A DNA stretch of 64,000 nt from Lentisphaerales bacterium (GCA_022446985.1 JAKVBD010000005.1:62001-126000); one strand, 5' to 3'. Shown: positions 26,730-35,422, counted from the stretch's first letter. Notes: generated by a model not told the origin, from the letters alone. Numbers and translations are program-made.

Positions 26730-28142
26730 TTATTTCTTTTTCTTTTTTCTTGCTTTTGGTCTGTCACCTGGATTGTCGATATCCAGATCATCGCCCATTT
26801 GCTTTTGTAGAGCTTTGAATTCAGTTTTGAGCCTGGATACAACAGAGGCGTACTCTGGGTTATCGATCTGGTCGTACATTTCGTCTGGATCTTTTGCCAG
26901 GTTGTAAAGACGCAGCTTTTTCTTAGCATAAGGGTACATGATCAGCTTCCAGTTATCTTTGATCACCATACGCTGCCAGTTGATGTACTTACCATAAACG
27001 CTTTTTACGTTGGTTGTTTTTTTGCCATTAATGATTGGCATAAGACTCTGGAATTCGACGTAATCAGGCTTGTCTGCCCTTGCTAGATCAAGGGAAGTTG
27101 CCATGGCATCTTGAAGATAGATTGGCTGTTCAATTTTTTTGCCGGCTTCAATGCCCGGGCCAGTAATCATGAATGGAACTCTCATAGAGTGGTCGTACAT
27201 GTTTTGCTTACCAAGTAGACCGTGGTGACCAACACCCAGACCGTGGTCAGCTGTGAAGATGATGTAAGTGTTATCTCTCATACCCGATGCATCAAGCGCA
27301 TCAAGAATACGACCGATCTGTTTGTCCATGAAAGTAAGAATAGCATAGTACTCTTGACGGTGAACGTTTACGGCAAATTCTGTACGTGGGAATGGCGCTA
27401 GACGCTCATCGCGAAGTGAAGGAGAACAGCCGATGTCATCTTTATAAGGGTACTCAGCCAAGTAGTTTTTAGGAAGCTCCATTTTGTCGAGTGGGTACAT
27501 GTCGACATAGTCTTTTGGGGCTTGGCGAGGATCGTGTGTCGCATTGAAAGCCAGGTACATGAAGAATGGTTTGTCATCTTTCTTAGCCTGCTCGATGAAT
27601 TCGATACTGTTGTTAGCATGTACTTCACTCCAGTGAGTGCCACCTTCCCAGAATCCGCCTTCAGCTTTATCCCAGGGTTTCCAACCGGTTTCGTAGTGCT
27701 CTTTACTTTTTGGACGGTCATAGCCTGAACCTTTTGGCATACCGCCACGCTTGTCTTTTACGATGTCGAAGCGAGGGTTGCCAGGAACGTGCCATTTGCC
27801 AGTCATGTAAGTTTTGTAACCGGCATCTTTCATGAGTTCTGACCAGTGCGGCTTTTCATTTATGGCTTTTTGAGCGCGGTTAACATAGGCTCCTGAGTTG
27901 AGCATCGCACGGCTGGCCGCACAAACAGCACCACCCCAGGCACCCATGTTATAGGCATGTGTAAAGTGGGCGCCCTGATGAACCAATTTGTCCAGGTTTG
28001 GAGTTTTGGCTTGAGTTTTACCAAGATAGCTGAGCATTTCAAAATTCAGGTCATCTGCAAAGATGAACATGATGTTTGGCTTTTTATCTTGTCCGGACAC
28101 CGAAAGAACCAGTGCCAGAAAAGCAATCAGAGCGTACTTCAT
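26730..28142 (-). CDS. Secreted sulfatase (CAASR motif)
   Basis: The 470-residue sulfatase has a signal peptide (1-17), FADD (28-31) metal ligands and active motif C74-A-A-S-R78 in AVCAASRAMLNSG. Cys-X-Ala-X-Arg is a recognised variant of the formylglycine consensus. Further conserved pieces are YKTYMTGKWHVPG, FFMYLAFNATHDPRQAP and FTADHGLGVGHHGLLGKQN. These features resemble iduronate- or choline-sulfatase-like S1 members. The C-terminus is a run of Lys/Arg (ARKKKKK). It is the second gene of a two-sulfatase operon, seven bases after its partner. Confidence 0.92.
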   Translation of the reverse strand: MKYALIAFLALVLSVSGQDKKPNIMFIFADDLNFEMLSYLGKTQAKTPNLDKLVHQGAHFTHAYNMGAWGGAVCAASRAMLNSGAYVNRAQKAINEKPHWSELMKDAGYKTYMTGKWHVPGNPRFDIVKDKRGGMPKGSGYDRPKSKEHYETGWKPWDKAEGGFWEGGTHWSEVHANNSIEFIEQAKKDDKPFFMYLAFNATHDPRQAPKDYVDMYPLDKMELPKNYLAEYPYKDDIGCSPSLRDERLAPFPRTEFAVNVHRQEYYAILTFMDKQIGRILDALDASGMRDNTYIIFTADHGLGVGHHGLLGKQNMYDHSMRVPFMITGPGIEAGKKIEQPIYLQDAMATSLDLARADKPDYVEFQSLMPIINGKKTTNVKSVYGKYINWQRMVIKDNWKLIMYPYAKKKLRLYNLAKDPDEMYDQIDNPEYASVVSRLKTEFKALQKQMGDDLDIDNPGDRPKARKKKKK

Positions 28143-28149
28143 AAATTAC

Positions 28150-29667
28150 CTATTTCTTCTTTATCTTATTTGATTTTGGTTTGTTTTTGTAAACTTCAGG
28201 ACCACGCCATGTTTGCTGCATGCGGTCAAATGATTCTTTGCCGTACTCGGTGCCTTCAAAGCTTGCTTTTGTTGAATCGCGCCAAGCCAGAGCCTGCTTT
28301 TTCATTTCAGCAACGACTTCTGGATATTGGCCGGAAAGATCTTTGGCTTCGGCGACATCATTTATCATGTCGTAGAGTTGGTATGTCTTACCACCATCAT
28401 ATGAAACAAGTTTGAACTTATTGTCAGTGAAGGTGATGCGGTTGTTGAACATGTGGCCGATAAGCTGCTCGCGCTTAGTCATTTTACCTTCCATAAGTGG
28501 AATAAGGCTGACACCATCCAGAGTATAGTTTGATTTTGGGTGATCAATGCCAAGAGCATCAAGAACAGTTGGAACATAGTCAGAGGTTACACATGGAACA
28601 TCTGTCTCAATTCTTTGTTTGATTTTTGCCGGCCAGACCATAACTCCAGGAACTCGAACACCGCCATCGTAAAGGTCTCTTTTTCTACCGCGCAGAGGAC
28701 CTGCAGAACCGTTGTTTGGATTTTCTTTTGATTCAGGACCGTTGTCTGAGCAGAACCAGATCATGGTATTTTCATCGGCACCAATGGCTTTTAGGTGAGC
28801 ACGCAAGCGGCCAATCTGTTCGTCCATGGCTGTAACGCAACCAGCATAATTGCGGCGTTCAAGAGGATATTGCTTGAACATTTCCTGATGTTTTGGACCG
28901 GCGACACAAGGCCAGTGTGGAGTGTGGAACCAGATTACTGATATGAAAGGCTTCTTTTCAGCAACAGCCTGGTCAATAAACGGGATAGCGCGATCCATGA
29001 TGACTTTACTGTCATCGCCATCGAGATTATCAGTGACTTTATTGCCATCGATATCCCAGTAAGCCGTACCATAAGGAACTTTTTCCTGACCTTCTTTTAT
29101 GTATGACCAGCCAATTTTCAAGCTTTCATCCTCAGCGAAATTCTTTGGTTTCCACATAGGATCATAAGTCGGCACTTTGGACTCTGTTACAAAAGCATTG
29201 TCATAACCGTGAATTTTAGGAGGGTTAAATTCTTTAGTATTTCCCGGACCACCTCGGTTGGCATCCTTCTCTTTAGTCGTCAAAGTTCCCAGGTGCCATT
29301 TGCCAAAGTGGCCGGTTGCGTAACCCTGTTCTCTAAGAATTTCAGGAAGGGTTATTTCTTCTGGTCTTAGAATGCCGACGTTCGCAGTAAAAATCCCGGT
29401 TCTGTAAGGATTTCTACCGGTTAAGCAACTGGAACGGGTAGGAGAGCAGACTGAAGAAGCGCTGTAGAAACGATTCATCTGTAGACCTTCCTGAGCCATT
29501 TTATCTAAATGTGGTGTCTTGATAATGGGATTGCCATTGTAGCCGGTATCACCCCACCCTAGATCATCTGCCATAATCAAAATGACGTTTGGTTTATCCT
29601 GAGATAAACCACTGACTGTCAGACCGATTAGCAATAAGACACACAGTTTGTTGAAAATTCTTTTCAT
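28150..29667 (-). CDS. Secreted sulfatase (CSPTR motif)
   Basis: The 505-residue sulfatase has a signal peptide (about 1-22), MADD (32-35) metal ligands and C74-S-P-T-R78 in VCSPTRSSCLTGRNPYRTG. YATGHFGKWHLGTL supplies the substrate-site Lys/His. WFCSDNGPES and GPLRGRKRDLYDGGVRVPG complete the arylsulfatase A-like pattern. The C-terminus is basic (SNKIKKK). It leads the two-sulfatase operon. A hypothesis is that this exo-type sulfatase and the CAASR enzyme act one after the other on the same glycan. Confidence 0.93.
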   Translation of the reverse strand: MKRIFNKLCVLLLIGLTVSGLSQDKPNVILIMADDLGWGDTGYNGNPIIKTPHLDKMAQEGLQMNRFYSASSVCSPTRSSCLTGRNPYRTGIFTANVGILRPEEITLPEILREQGYATGHFGKWHLGTLTTKEKDANRGGPGNTKEFNPPKIHGYDNAFVTESKVPTYDPMWKPKNFAEDESLKIGWSYIKEGQEKVPYGTAYWDIDGNKVTDNLDGDDSKVIMDRAIPFIDQAVAEKKPFISVIWFHTPHWPCVAGPKHQEMFKQYPLERRNYAGCVTAMDEQIGRLRAHLKAIGADENTMIWFCSDNGPESKENPNNGSAGPLRGRKRDLYDGGVRVPGVMVWPAKIKQRIETDVPCVTSDYVPTVLDALGIDHPKSNYTLDGVSLIPLMEGKMTKREQLIGHMFNNRITFTDNKFKLVSYDGGKTYQLYDMINDVAEAKDLSGQYPEVVAEMKKQALAWRDSTKASFEGTEYGKESFDRMQQTWRGPEVYKNKPKSNKIKKK

Positions 29668-29848
29668 TTTCTACCTTCTGAAAGATTAAAATTTTATTCT
29701 TTAAATCCTCAGCGACACGTACAAGTTTTTATTTCTCACACTCTAGGAGCGCGTGCTGATTGGAGTTTTGGATGTCTCTTTTAAAAAATTCTAAACTTAT
29801 TTGGAAATGGGCTCAATTGAATGGGGAAAATGATTTAGGAAATGGAGT

Positions 29849-31891
29849 TTACTTTTTTACGTCTGTGATCTTAAAGTTGTCTTTGAGAAGATCCATTTCG
29901 ACTTTAGAGATGTAGTTGCTGTCTAAAATAATTTCTTCGACTTGGTTGTCCTTGAGCATGTTGATCCGGCTTTTATTGAATGGATTTGTTCGGCAGCCAA
30001 CGATAATCAGTTTTTGAAAAGTCAGGCCGCGTAGTTGGATGAACTCAAAAAAACTTGTGTGGCTTAGGTCGAGAGTGTGAAATTTTAGAGGTTTGAATAT
30101 ATTCAGATTATATTCAGCGAGTCTAAATGTATGATAGTTCTTGGGGAGTAATTTGAGAACACCATCTTTGTAATGGACTTTGTTCAAACCAGCTTTTTTG
30201 TCCCAAAGGTTATTTAAAGCATTCAGCATGACGGAAGAACTTTGTAAGTAATCTTCAGGCAGAGCATTTTTGTCAGAATAAAATTGCATATGCTTGGCAT
30301 AGAAAGCTTTCATTAACTCAAGAGAGCCAGCTCCGCTAATTTGCCACATAAGCTCACCGATTTGTTTTTCTGTCAGTTTATCAGCTTCACCTTTAACAGA
30401 AAGGGCCCACTCAGATACTTTAATTAAGTGATCTATCCCTTTGGCTTTGGTGCATTGCTTAAAGGAGTCAATTGATTGTTGAAATTCCTGAATAACGAAG
30501 TGCAGAACTGATTTTTTCTTAAGCATGGCATTGATCTTTTTTTGTTTTGTTTCGCGGCGAATCCCTTCATTGAGAAGGTCAATTTTTCTTCTGGCGGAAC
30601 TTAGATCCGGACTTTCGACAATTTCTATAAATAACAAACTGATTTCATCGCGAAGTTCGCTACTTATTTTTTGCTCTTCCTGTAAAAGCTTGAAGTTATT
30701 TTCGGCAATATTTTTTTGTTTCACAGCTTCATTTTTGGCCGTAACGGCCTGTTCGCGTTCTGTTTTGATTCTCTCGAAGGATGTATAGACAGTAATGGCG
30801 ATGAAAATGAAAATAAGGCCGATCACTGAAAGGGGCTTTTTGTTACGCAGGATGAGTAATTGAAGTTGGGTAAGAAAGCCGGCATTTTCAGCTGCTGTTG
30901 CAAAGCCGTGGATGAAATTGTCTAAGTCAGCTTTTAATTCAAGAACATCTTGGTAGCGGTCTTTTTTCTCTTTTGAAAGACTCTTGGTGACTATGGCTTG
31001 GATACTCTTGGGCACTTCAGGGAAGGTACTAATTGGGATTATTTGAGCTTCTTTAGTTTTTTCTAACAGGGTATCGATCGTGTCCCCCTGAATGGGAGAT
31101 TGACCTGTGAAAATAGTGTAGAGAATAGCGCCGAGGGCATAGATGTCGGAACGGGTATCTTTATCACCATAGGGAGTCGCCTGCTCTGGAGCCATGTAAC
31201 CCGGGCTACCTTTTATACGGCCATTGATCGTAGCATGGTTAAGGATATTTGGATCGAGATCTTCATCGATGTCCATGTCATCATCATCAGTCAATATTTT
31301 TGCCAGGCCCCAATCACACAGGTGAACCTCTCCGTATTCTCCGATCTGGATATTATCAGGTTTTAAGTCCAAGTGGATTATTTGTCTTGAGTGAGCATAG
31401 GCTACGGCATCGCAAATCTTGTTAAAAACATTGAGTAGTTGATTTTGGCTTAAAGATTTTTCTTTGATGATTACGTGGAGGTTTTTACCGCCAAGAAGTT
31501 CCATAGTGAAGTAGGGCGAGTCATTTTCATCAAAGCCTAAACCATAGATGGAGATGATATTTGGGTGTTGTAAACAGGCCGTCAGTCTGGCTTCTCTCAG
31601 AAAGCTTTCGGTAGATTCGCGCCCCGCGTCCTTTTTGAGCTTTGCCATGGCAATACTTTGCGATGCTTTGAGGTCGGTTACTTTGAAGATTTCTTTCATG
31701 CCGCCACGACCAATGAGTGATGGGGCTTTGTAGCGTTCAGAAAGCTGTTTTAGCTCAGTCTGAATGGGATAGGCCATCTGCAGGTCTTCTTCGCTGATGT
31801 CATTCAGTGTCATCGAGCAGTAATTGCGCAGGGTATCGCGCATACTGTCGAAGAAATCTTCTTCTTTCTTATCGCTTTCTTGAGATGCCAT
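29849..31891 (-). CDS. Transmembrane Ser/Thr protein kinase with LRR-like C-terminus
   Basis: The 680-residue kinase has its catalytic domain at about 55-335: glycine loop IGRGGMKEIF, the ATP Lys in SIAMAKLKK, the catalytic loop IIHLDLKPDN (HLD for the usual HRD) and LCDWGLAKIL (DWG for DFG). SPGYMAPEQ is the activation segment. A helix at about 354-370 crosses the membrane and a coiled coil follows. The outer part ends with leucine-rich motifs (KFHTLDLSHTSFFEF, QVEEIILDSNYIS). HLD kinases lack the Arg that senses activation-loop phosphorylation, so it may be constitutively active. It is divergent from the ECF sigma gene, an arrangement typical of PVC kinase-sigma modules. Confidence 0.92.
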   Translation of the reverse strand: MASQESDKKEEDFFDSMRDTLRNYCSMTLNDISEEDLQMAYPIQTELKQLSERYKAPSLIGRGGMKEIFKVTDLKASQSIAMAKLKKDAGRESTESFLREARLTACLQHPNIISIYGLGFDENDSPYFTMELLGGKNLHVIIKEKSLSQNQLLNVFNKICDAVAYAHSRQIIHLDLKPDNIQIGEYGEVHLCDWGLAKILTDDDDMDIDEDLDPNILNHATINGRIKGSPGYMAPEQATPYGDKDTRSDIYALGAILYTIFTGQSPIQGDTIDTLLEKTKEAQIIPISTFPEVPKSIQAIVTKSLSKEKKDRYQDVLELKADLDNFIHGFATAAENAGFLTQLQLLILRNKKPLSVIGLIFIFIAITVYTSFERIKTEREQAVTAKNEAVKQKNIAENNFKLLQEEQKISSELRDEISLLFIEIVESPDLSSARRKIDLLNEGIRRETKQKKINAMLKKKSVLHFVIQEFQQSIDSFKQCTKAKGIDHLIKVSEWALSVKGEADKLTEKQIGELMWQISGAGSLELMKAFYAKHMQFYSDKNALPEDYLQSSSVMLNALNNLWDKKAGLNKVHYKDGVLKLLPKNYHTFRLAEYNLNIFKPLKFHTLDLSHTSFFEFIQLRGLTFQKLIIVGCRTNPFNKSRINMLKDNQVEEIILDSNYISKVEMDLLKDNFKITDVKK

Positions 31892-32044
31892 AAAGTGAGC
31901 TGTTTACTTTTAAATGATTTCAGGATAGTATACAGTAATTTTAAGCGTGAGAAGTGGATCAGTCCACAGGTAACGCAAATTATGTGTTTAAGCAGTAAGT
32001 GAGAGTTGATGTTTTTGAAGTTTGGGATGGTGGAGAATAGTGGG

Positions 32045-32354
32045 TTTTTACCACCGGGATGGTGGTGTTCCCAGGGTTTTTTTGCCGCAAGGGATTGCGG
32101 CGCTCCCAGCATATTTTCTTTCATCCTTGTATTTTTGCGTGATACTTTGGCTTTCCTAATCTCTGCGCCCCTGCGCCTGTGCGTGAGATTTTACACATTT
32201 TTTTCGGCGGAGCGCTTTTCCCGGAGATGGCTGCGGTGTTCCCAGATTATTTACCGGCGGGTTGCCTATGTTCCTATGGTTTTTCTTTGCGTCTTTGCGC
32301 CTTTGCGTGAAACCTTAGGATTTTTACCATCGAGACGGTGGCGTTCCCAGGGGG
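32045..32354. repeat. Composite array: five hairpin units alternating with two heptad repeats
   Basis: Five units share a short stem-loop followed by GTTCCCAGG or a variant: 32045-32076 (CCACCGGGATGGTGG), 32082-32110 (GCCGCAAGGGATTGCGGC), 32220-32245, 32252-32279 and 32325-32354 (CCATCGAGACGGTGG). Two heptad stretches sit between them: 32161-32190 (CTCTGCGCCCCTGCGCC...) and 32285-32313 (CTTTGCGTCTTTGCGCC...). The order is unit, unit, heptad, unit, unit, heptad, unit. Base pairing in the stems is kept while the bases differ, which points to selection on structure. The last unit runs straight into the ECF sigma start codon. Confidence 0.75.
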
Positions 32355-32358
32355 TGTT

Positions 32359-32964
32359 ATGAATCAGACTTACTCAACGCGTTACACCTTGCTGGAAAGA
32401 GCTAAGAGTCAAAGTGATGCCAAAGCCTGGGAAGAACTGATTGGTTTTTACCGTCGTTACATCTATGTCATTATACGTTCTCAAGGCGTCAATGAAGATG
32501 ATACTGAGGATGTACTGCAGCAGGTTCTTGTTGAGCTTTGGAAATATCTTCCCGGTTACAATTATGATCCTAAAAAAGCAAAGTTTCGTTCGTGGGTCGC
32601 AACTGTAACGCGTAATCAAGTTATTAGCTTTATTCGCCGCCAGCAATCCCATGCCAAGAAACTGGATAAAGCACAACAGGAGTCTCAGGAGTCCTATTTA
32701 AACTCTATCAATACTCCAGAAGTTGAGGAGATTGCGACAAAAGAGTGGGAGCTTTTCTTATCGAATACAGCTTTGGATAACGTGGCTAAACATTTTTCCC
32801 CTAAAGCATTGGAAGCCTTCGAACTCTTTGCCAAAGGTTTCAAGGCAAATGACATAAGTAAGCAGTTAGATGTTAAGGCTGATTCTATTTACAAATATAT
32901 CAGCCGTATAAAAGTAAAGCTTGTGGAAGAAATCCAAAACCTGAAACGGGAATTGGATTTCTGA
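32359..32964 (+). CDS. ECF-type RNA polymerase sigma factor
   Basis: The 201-residue protein has sigma region 2 (AWEELIGFYRRYIYVIIRSQG, EDVLQQVLVELWKYLPGY, KAKFRSWVATVTRNQVISFIRR) and region 4 (LEAFELFAKGFKANDISKQLD followed by SIYKYISRIKVKL). I start it at ATG 32359 because GGGGGTG from the adjacent repeat unit forms its ribosome site 5 bases upstream; a GTG 7 codons earlier would read into the repeat. No anti-sigma gene follows; the divergent transmembrane kinase is the likely regulator, by phosphorylation as proposed for planctomycete ECF-kinase pairs. It converges with the exported globin, 6 bases apart. Confidence 0.93.
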   Translation: MNQTYSTRYTLLERAKSQSDAKAWEELIGFYRRYIYVIIRSQGVNEDDTEDVLQQVLVELWKYLPGYNYDPKKAKFRSWVATVTRNQVISFIRRQQSHAKKLDKAQQESQESYLNSINTPEVEEIATKEWELFLSNTALDNVAKHFSPKALEAFELFAKGFKANDISKQLDVKADSIYKYISRIKVKLVEEIQNLKRELDF

Positions 32965-32970
32965 TAAGGG

Positions 32971-33426
32971 TTACTTATTGATCACTTTGTTTTTGAGGCT
33001 GCCTACGAGAGTCATAACTTGCAAAGTGAGTTTTGGGTCGACTTTGAGTTCATTTAGAGTCGCCTGTAAATGTTCGGCAATAACCATGAAGTGTTCTACT
33101 TTGAGGTTTAGGCCTTTATGAGCTTTTTCCATGGTTTTGCCTTCATATTTAATGGGGCCACCGAGGACAGATCTTAAAAATTGCTTCTGCCTTTTTACCT
33201 GTCTTTTCATATTTATATCTTCGAAGAAATGGTTAACTTTTTTATCTGCTAAAACTTTCTTATAAAATAGGTCAACGGCGGCATCAATAGCCTTTTGTCC
33301 TCCAATTTGCGTATAAAGTGATTCTTTTACAGCAGTAGGTTTGTTTTCGATCTTGTTGACAGTTTGAGACTGTGCAGTGAAAGTTAAGATAAATAGTAGT
33401 GCAATGAGGCTTGTCCAGAGTTTCAT
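32971..33426 (-). CDS. Exported group I truncated hemoglobin
   Basis: The 151-residue protein has a signal peptide (1-20, TFTAQSQ) and a truncated-hemoglobin domain from about 35: SLYTQIGGQKAIDAAVDLFY (helices A-B), VNHFFEDINMKRQ with the FF pair (67-68), and KAHKGLNLKVEHF with proximal haem His H103. Most truncated hemoglobins are cytoplasmic, so a signal peptide is unusual. It would place NO or O2 chemistry in the periplasm. Ribosome site AAGGAAA lies before the ATG. About 90 bases upstream is an NsrR-like palindrome, which fits nitric-oxide control. Confidence 0.9.
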   Translation of the reverse strand: MKLWTSLIALLFILTFTAQSQTVNKIENKPTAVKESLYTQIGGQKAIDAAVDLFYKKVLADKKVNHFFEDINMKRQVKRQKQFLRSVLGGPIKYEGKTMEKAHKGLNLKVEHFMVIAEHLQATLNELKVDPKLTLQVMTLVGSLKNKVINK

Positions 33427-33506
33427 GTGTGTTTCCTTTTTTAAAGGTGTATTTATATTGCATGTTTAATATATGGTTCTGGCTGCCCTAAAGTAAAGGT
33501 GCGTCT

Positions 33507-33541
33507 TATTAAACATGTATTTTAATTACATATTTAATTAG
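33507..33541. promoter_or_regulatory. NsrR-like palindromic operator
   Basis: ATGTATTTTAATTACAT (33515-33531) is nearly a perfect palindrome, and its flanks (TTATTAAAC and ATTTAATTA) extend the symmetry to about 35 bases. It resembles the NsrR/Rrf2 consensus (ATGYATTT..AAATACAT). A related half-site GCATGTTTAATATATG lies at about 33459-33475, closer to the globin start. Position upstream of a globin gene fits repression lifted by NO. The identity of the regulator is inferred. Confidence 0.6.
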
Positions 33542-33584
33542 TTTGTTCAAAGTTGAGCATCATAAACAACTTCATAAAATAACA

Positions 33585-33604
33585 AAAGGAGAGAAAAAAT
33601 GTAA
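33585..33604 (+). other. Orphan ribosome site followed by ATG-TAA
   Basis: AAAAGGAGAGAAAAA is directly followed by ATG TAA (33599-33604). A strong Shine-Dalgarno with a start-stop suggests that a gene divergent from the exported globin, sharing the palindrome, lost its body, possibly when the IS4-like element entered just downstream. Up to 33795 I see no other coding remnant I can name. Confidence 0.4.
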
Positions 33605-33795
33605 TCAATCGTCTTAACTTGAATTCTGGTATTTTGTGACCAAAGCTGTGTTTCATTCAGTTCTGAAGAGCAGGTTACAATTAGTAAAATTAAAGTACAA
33701 TAGTCCCACACTTTTAAGTTCTATGTCTTTTCAACATTAATCTGTGCTCAGGTTTTTCACGATTTTATTCATAAAGATTTTATTTTTTACTCTAT

Positions 33796-35020
33796 CTACC
33801 CATATCGAATTGATTTGAATCCTGGTAAGTAGAGCTGTTGTGGTACGGTAACTATTCGATTTTTATGTTTTGCTGTCCCACAAAATTTTAGGAATGAGTA
33901 TAGATCAATCCTACTCCACATCACTTCTCTAATCACAGTGAACAGCCTTGTGAATGATGCTTTCCATTTTGATTGATATGAAATAAATCTCAAGATTACG
34001 TAGGTCAATAGTGCCGTCCAGATCTGCCATCTAACTGCATTCTCATTATACCCGAGAAAGTCTGCGAGTTGTAGGTTTTGCTTTATCTCCTTAAACAAAG
34101 ACTTCTGTAGCCCATCTTGATTTGTCCAGATCGGTAATAGACTGCGCCGCCCATTCAAAATTATTTGAGATAAAGCTCATAAGCTTTTCTTTGCCATCAA
34201 CGATAACTTTTACTTCGACTAATCTGAGCTCCCGGGGATAACCTTCAAATGACTTTTTAATACTAAGTTTTATTCGTTGATCTCGGATAATATTGCCTTT
34301 TGGAGCTGTATGTTGTCCGATAACTTCATACTTCATATTTGTCTTGGATCGGCTAACCCAATAAACACCGCGACCATTTAGATAGTCTGGGTGTTTGTAG
34401 TCAACATAGGCTTTATCAAAGACAATGATTTCTCCAACTTTAACTCCAGCACATAATTCCTTGGCTTCGATTGAGTCGTGACTTCCTGCTGATTTAACGA
34501 TTGCAAATGAAGGGAGAAAACTCTGTAGGCCTAATCTCATATTGCATCTTACTGCGGCTTTATGTCGACGGTACTTAGCCCAATCAAGAAATTAGCTGCC
34601 AAGCTAATAGCAGTTGAATCAACTGAATGAATCGTGCGTCTAAAACGATGAGGAAAGCCACAATAATTACGGCCTAAACCAAAGTCCGGGCACTGCACTT
34701 GGAAAGACCTTAAAACGATCCAGAAAAGCTCTTCTGCCTTATCTCCATTTTGGGTGCGAATCGCATAAAAAAGACCATTATGGCTTGGAGGATTCACTCC
34801 GCGAATTGTTATTAAATCGCCGGAACGGTATTGGAGGCAGTCACAAATATCATTCAGACTAACACTGTAAAGAGTTGACAATGAATTAGTGATACAAGAT
34901 GGCTCTAAGGTGAAAAGCTGCGGCTGGCGACGTCATATTTCTTAGAAAGTTTAGGCACTAAGTTAGGTGGAATGTGTTCGCATACTTGCTTTAAGATACT
35001 AAATTTTATATTTCGTTGGC
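33796..35020 (-). pseudogene. IS4-family transposase, decayed
   Basis: Read from right to left across at least four frames, the sequence gives an IS4-type DDE transposase. It shows ILKQVCEHIPPNLVPKL, a TAG, then VSLNDICDCLQYRSG and RFRRTIHSVDSTAISL (first Asp), IIVFDKAYVDYKHPDYL (second Asp), SISNN-type spacer, and SRWATEVFFKEIKQNLQL (Glu of YREK-like motif). Frameshifts lie near 34890, 34580 and 34110. Imperfect inverted repeats may flank it: TATTTTGTGACCAAA near 33630 and, inverted, TTTGGTCGAAATAAAATA near 35045. The element is dead; it could move only with a transposase supplied in trans. Confidence 0.85.
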
Positions 35021-35125
35021 TTTATATCATTTCGTTTTTGTTTTTTGGTCGAAATAAAATAATGGAATGGAAGCCAGCGTCCATTCTATAGACTAATTCT
35101 TGTCTATTTATGGGATCATTGTTAA

Positions 35126-35382
35126 ATGAAAGTTAATAATACAGATAATTTTGAAGAAGTACAGAGTCCGGAGAAAGCGGTATTATAGCTCTCCTACCTT
35201 ATGTTGCAGGAGGTGAAAATAGGCCATCTGGACAACAGAAAGATATGGTTTGTTTTGTTTCAATTGACAAGTGGGCGACTTGGCCGGTATCAATAATCTG
35301 GACCGTAGCTCAATCGTATATAGATGCAGAGTGGGTAAATCAAAAGGACGCAGTCTACAGGTATGAACTGCCCAAGAAATAG
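35126..35382 (+). pseudogene. Small unknown gene, frameshifted
   Basis: An ATG at 35126 opens MKVNNTDNFEEVQSPE. The frame then stops at about 35186, but a neighbouring frame continues with coding character (SGIIALLPYVAGGENRPS, SIDKWATWPVSIIWT, WVNQKDAVYRYELPKK) to a TAG at 35380-35382. One indel near 35170 would make one protein of about 85 residues with a central hydrophobic stretch. I do not recognise the family. Confidence 0.45.
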
Positions 35383-35422
35383 AGAGGGCTATCCGGAGTT
35401 TTGGCTTTGGATAGTTAAGCTG

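Noticed and set aside
32006-32362. Open frame of 118 codons across the repeat array before the ECF sigma gene
   Set aside because: It consists of the hairpin and heptad repeats read through; composition (repeated SLRLCVRF-like stretches) follows the DNA repeat and there is no ribosome site.
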